Positions 63,199-64,000 of a stretch of DNA of 64,000 bases are shown piece after piece. Positions within the stretch are counted from its first letter, which is position 1. Each line of letters begins with the position of its first letter. The DNA is from Xylophilus rhododendri (GTDB lineage: Bacteria; Pseudomonadota; Gammaproteobacteria; Burkholderiales; Burkholderiaceae_C), in contig NZ_CP047650.1 of NCBI RefSeq assembly GCF_009906855.1, positions 2,170,001 through 2,234,000 of the forward strand. Direction: 5' to 3'. The notes under the pieces are model-generated. The model searched no databases. It was not told the origin of the DNA and saw nothing but the letters and a program-made list of their open reading frames with translations. Both the position numbers and the translations under genes were made by a program.

Positions 63199-63516
63199 AT
63201 GATCTTCGAACACCGCACCTACACCGTCGCCCACGGGCTGATGGACGACTACCTGCAGCGCTACGAGGAATTCGGCCTGCCGGTGCAGCAGCGCCACCTG
63301 GGCCGGCTGCTGGGATTCTTCGTCAGCGAGATCGGGCCGCTCAACCAGGTGGTGCACATCTGGGTGTACGACAGCCTGGCCGACCGCGAGCAGCGCCGCG
63401 CGGCGATGGAGGCCGACCCGGACTGGCATGCCTTCAAGCGGTCCAACCGCGGCACCTTCGTGGCGCAGGAGGTGAAGATGATGGTCGGCGCGCGCTTCAA
63501 TCCGAAGCACGTCTGA
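63199..63516 (+). CDS. NIPSNAP-family protein
   Basis: A 105-aa single ferredoxin-like domain starting MIFEHRTYTVAHGLMDDYLQ, with the NIPSNAP core LLGFFVSEIGPLNQVVHIWV then YDSLADREQRRAAMEADPDW. Small bacterial NIPSNAP proteins recur at the ends of carboxylate or aromatic catabolic operons, but no reaction is established. It starts 11 bases after the dehydrogenase and closes the operon. Confidence 0.92.
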   Translation: MIFEHRTYTVAHGLMDDYLQRYEEFGLPVQQRHLGRLLGFFVSEIGPLNQVVHIWVYDSLADREQRRAAMEADPDWHAFKRSNRGTFVAQEVKMMVGARFNPKHV

Positions 63517-63528
63517 GCCGGGGCGGAC

Positions 63529-64000
63529 TCAGGCGGCGGTGCCGGCCGGCCAGTCGGCCATCGGCTGGCCCAGGCGCACCGCGCCGCCCGGCGCCCAGCC
63601 CGCCTCGAAATGCAGCGGCGCGGCCGGGAACAGCATCACCACGGTGGAGCCCAGCATGAAGCGGCCCATCTCCTGGCCCTTCTTCAGCACCACTTCGCCC
63701 TCCGGATAGTCCCAGGTGCGCACCGCGGCCAAGCGCGGCGGGTTGACCGCGCCGTGCCACACGGTGGCCATGCTGCCGACGATGGTGGCTCCCACCAGGG
63801 CCAGCACGAAGGGGCCGGAGGGTCCGTCGAACACACACACCACCCGCTCGTTGCGGGCGAACAGCCCCGGCACGCCGCGCGCCGTCACCGGGTTGACGGA
63901 GAACAACTCCCCCGGCACATAGACCATGCGCCGCAGCACGCCGTCGCAGGGCATGTGGATGCGGTGGTAGTCGCGCGGGCTGAGGTAGATGGTGGCGAAA
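63529..64000 (-). CDS. psd: Phosphatidylserine decarboxylase, C-terminal part (5' end outside window)
   Basis: The minus-strand frame enters from the right edge. Visible are [16 protein letters not shown] (the catalytic-His-containing block), [26 protein letters not shown], and the self-cleavage motif LGST ([12 protein letters not shown]) whose Ser becomes the pyruvoyl group. This inner-membrane enzyme makes phosphatidylethanolamine. About 157 codons are present; the N-terminal membrane-associated part lies beyond position 64000. It converges with the NIPSNAP gene. Confidence 0.94.
   Translation of the reverse strand, partial: FATIYLSPRDYHRIHMPCDGVLRRMVYVPGELFSVNPVTARGVPGLFARNERVVCVFDGPSGPFVLALVGATIVGSMATVWHGAVNPPRLAAVRTWDYPEGEVVLKKGQEMGRFMLGSTVVMLFPAAPLHFEAGWAPGGAVRLGQPMADWPAGTAA

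Overview
The window reads as chromosomal DNA of a Burkholderiales betaproteobacterium, most likely Comamonadaceae. The evidence is high GC throughout, seven separate Bug/TctC-type periplasmic receptors with no TctA/TctB partners, a PEP-CTERM protein, a DUF1840 gene, and a lifestyle built on organic acids. A textbook PIP box (TTCGT-N15-TTCGT) upstream of an orphan gene hints at a plant-associated strain with an HrpX-controlled type III secretion system; that system itself is not in the window.

Layout. 1-5481: end of a type II secretion operon (gspL partial, M, N, D, E); gspF is absent and GspE lacks the usual tetracysteine element. 5482-6210: decayed aldehyde dehydrogenase remnant and AT-richer DNA. 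6211-12363: surface adhesin block with visibly lower GC, holding a YadA-type trimeric autotransporter with a 144-bp tandem array, a BamE-like lipoprotein and a TPR/GT41 (OGT/SPINDLY-like) glycosyltransferase. It is bounded by tRNA-Arg(ACG). 12735-14906: a 723-aa orphan. 14928-35087: carboxylate catabolism, with two MmgE/PrpD proteins, five Bug receptors, a 3-hydroxyisobutyrate dehydrogenase-like enzyme, a cupin, an Ldh_2 dehydrogenase, HglS (2-oxoadipate to D-2-hydroxyglutarate), a YdiJ-type D-2-hydroxyglutarate dehydrogenase and three LysR and one FCD-GntR regulators. A 640-bp inverted-repeat element interrupts this region at 23675-24310. 35364-41825: PEP-CTERM protein, then a complete peptide-type ABC transporter operon. 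41898-46588: DUF1840, cyclopropane fatty acid synthase, PF10023 aminopeptidase, M20 amidohydrolase, chorismate lyase-like protein. 46711-52004: MarR-controlled AaeB/DUF1656/HlyD/OMF efflux operon. 52006-55264: effector-like orphan behind the PIP box, phasin-like protein, FdxA ferredoxin, siderophore-interacting reductase, MarR. 55323-58534: PPK2, H1-like/ribbon-helix-helix protein, PAP2 phosphatase, Bug. 58712-63516: IclR and a divergent RraA / SMP-30 / Bug / D-2-hydroxyacid dehydrogenase / NIPSNAP operon. 63529-64000: start-truncated phosphatidylserine decarboxylase.

How the genes fit together. The adhesin block looks like a self-contained unit: a secreted trimeric adhesin, an outer-membrane lipoprotein that may help its assembly, and a cytoplasmic glycosyltransferase that may decorate its repeats, each of which carries an Asn-Gly-Ser sequon. 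In the catabolic half, Bug receptors sit beside dehydratases and dehydrogenases. A shared GTATGAC operator motif upstream of two Bug genes, gntR and the YdiJ gene suggests one FCD-GntR regulon.

Caution on sequence quality. Five genes or gene starts are out of frame in a way that a single added G or C within a short homopolymer would repair (6940-6943, 7659-7662, 24654-24659, 34430-34434, 56349-56352). All five point the same way, which favours systematic homopolymer under-calling over true pseudogenes. Phase variation stays possible for the adhesin.
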